Assembly (NCBI GenBank): GCA_902796115.1
Contig: CADBNX010000100.1
Coordinates: forward strand, 1-5,087
Direction of reading: 5' to 3'
Source: an uncultured Eubacteriales bacterium
GTDB lineage: Bacteria > Bacillota > Clostridia > Christensenellales > Aristaeellaceae
Length of the DNA: 5,087 nt
Below, in pieces: positions 4,513-5,087 of the stretch. A model generated the notes under the pieces. The model ran no database searches, had not been told where the DNA came from, and was given only the letters and a program-made list of their open reading frames with translations. Made by a program: the position numbers and the translations under genes. Every line of letters starts with the position of its first letter. The stretch's first letter is position 1.

Positions 4513-5087
4513 TCAAATGTTGGAAATATACCTGCCCTCCACATAGAAGACGCCATTTGTCAGCGGGCGGTCCTGCTCGGGCTTTTCCATGACACCTCGC
4601 CTGATAAGCTCTTCCGAGACAAACCCGACAATTTGGTTTGCGAAATAGGTTACCCACTGGTTGATCTGCGCATCAAGACGCTTTGGCATAAAGGACGCAA
4701 ACTCCTTTCTCAGAGCTGTAACCCAATCGGAAAGCGTCTTTTCCGTTTCCGGGTCGCCGCATTCGAATTTCGAGACGAAGTCCCCGAATGTCTTGCTTCC
4801 GAAACAGGCGAAATTGAGGTTGTACGCATCTCCGCTCTTGTATATCAGATTGTTTTCGATCAGCCGCGCAGTGTCTTCATCACTCAAATCGGCGTTGATT
4901 CTGCTGCCTTCGCTGTTCTGCGGAATTCCCTCTGCGCACAGCCAGCGAGCCCCACGCCCGTGATACACGTTTTGATCGAAATACTTGCCGATCCAGTAAT
5001 AGTAAATATTTCCCCCGCTCGAACAGGCGCTGCCGCTGTCGTCACCGGCGACGTTGCACCCGGAGGCGTATTCGGAGATGTTTTCAC
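4513..5087 (-). CDS. Unrecognised protein, C-terminal 190 residues (runs off right edge)
   Basis: The frame is open from the right edge to the TGA at 4515-4513. The N-terminus is outside the window; a GTG at 4968 could be read as a start, but the frame continues upstream with plausible protein and no good ribosome site there. I cannot assign a family. Visible parts: a Gly/Ser/Cys-rich stretch (first 30 residues, two Cys), then an aromatic segment NIYYYWIGKYF. Next comes a stretch that could be a winged helix: DLSDEDTARLIENNLIYKSG, then DAYNLNFACF. A helical C-terminal region follows (LSDWVTALRKEFASFMPKRL, then INQWVTYFANQIVGFVSEEL), ending in a Lys/Pro-containing tail. No membrane segment is evident. 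A DNA-binding or regulatory role is only a guess from the helix-plus-wing pattern. GC is about 47 percent in sampled lines, against about 70 percent in the GH109-like gene, so its history probably differs from the neighbouring locus. Confidence 0.6.
   Translation of the reverse strand, partial: ENISEYASGCNVAGDDSGSACSSGGNIYYYWIGKYFDQNVYHGRGARWLCAEGIPQNSEGSRINADLSDEDTARLIENNLIYKSGDAYNLNFACFGSKTFGDFVSKFECGDPETEKTLSDWVTALRKEFASFMPKRLDAQINQWVTYFANQIVGFVSEELIRRGVMEKPEQDRPLTNGVFYVEGRYISNI

Noticed and set aside
4299..4592. 97-codon plus-strand frame after the operon
   Set aside because: It crosses both terminators and the end of the minus-strand gene, has no ribosome site, and its text shows no protein-like pattern.
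4513..4968. Treating the right-hand gene as complete from the GTG at 4968
   Set aside because: The same frame stays open to the window edge with plausible protein text, and no Shine-Dalgarno sequence precedes the GTG, so the gene is better called partial.

Overview
The window looks like chromosomal DNA of a GC-rich Bacillota, probably a gut Clostridia-type organism. This is inferred from strong AGGAGG-type ribosome binding sites, sigma-A-like promoters with extended -10 boxes, a CcpA-type cre-like site, and protein families common in intestinal Firmicutes. The left 4.3 kb is a compact amino-sugar/glycan-degradation locus. The right end (after about 4.36 kb) has clearly lower GC and carries an unrelated gene.

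Layout. At 1-185 (minus) is the 5' end of a NagB/glucosamine-6-phosphate isomerase-like gene with its own promoter. At 272-1084 (minus) is an AraC-family regulator. A busy divergent intergenic region follows (1085-1360). It holds two superimposed, oppositely directed promoter motifs, a 100-bp element with imperfect terminal inverted repeats and a perfect 10-bp flanking direct repeat, and a string of dyads before the next start. At 1361-2560 (plus) is a Gfo/Idh/MocA-fold protein with all the signature residues of glycosidase family GH109. Thirty bases later, at 2591-4279 (plus), is a GH123/DUF4091-type glycosidase with the Asp-Glu catalytic pair. A cre-like site, a plus-strand terminator and a minus-strand terminator fill 4280-4438. 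The C-terminal 190 residues of an unrecognised protein (minus) run from 4513 off the right edge.

How it may work together (inference). GH109 enzymes release alpha-linked GalNAc by an NAD-dependent mechanism, and GH123 enzymes release beta-linked GalNAc by substrate-assisted hydrolysis. Neither protein here has a signal peptide, so the pair would act in the cytoplasm on imported GalNAc-containing oligosaccharides. The NagB-like enzyme could then handle an amino-sugar phosphate. The AraC protein between the two transcription units is the obvious candidate regulator. The least expected item is the small inverted-repeat element, which appears to have inserted just downstream of the predicted start of the glycosidase-operon transcript, so its hairpins would become part of the mRNA leader.
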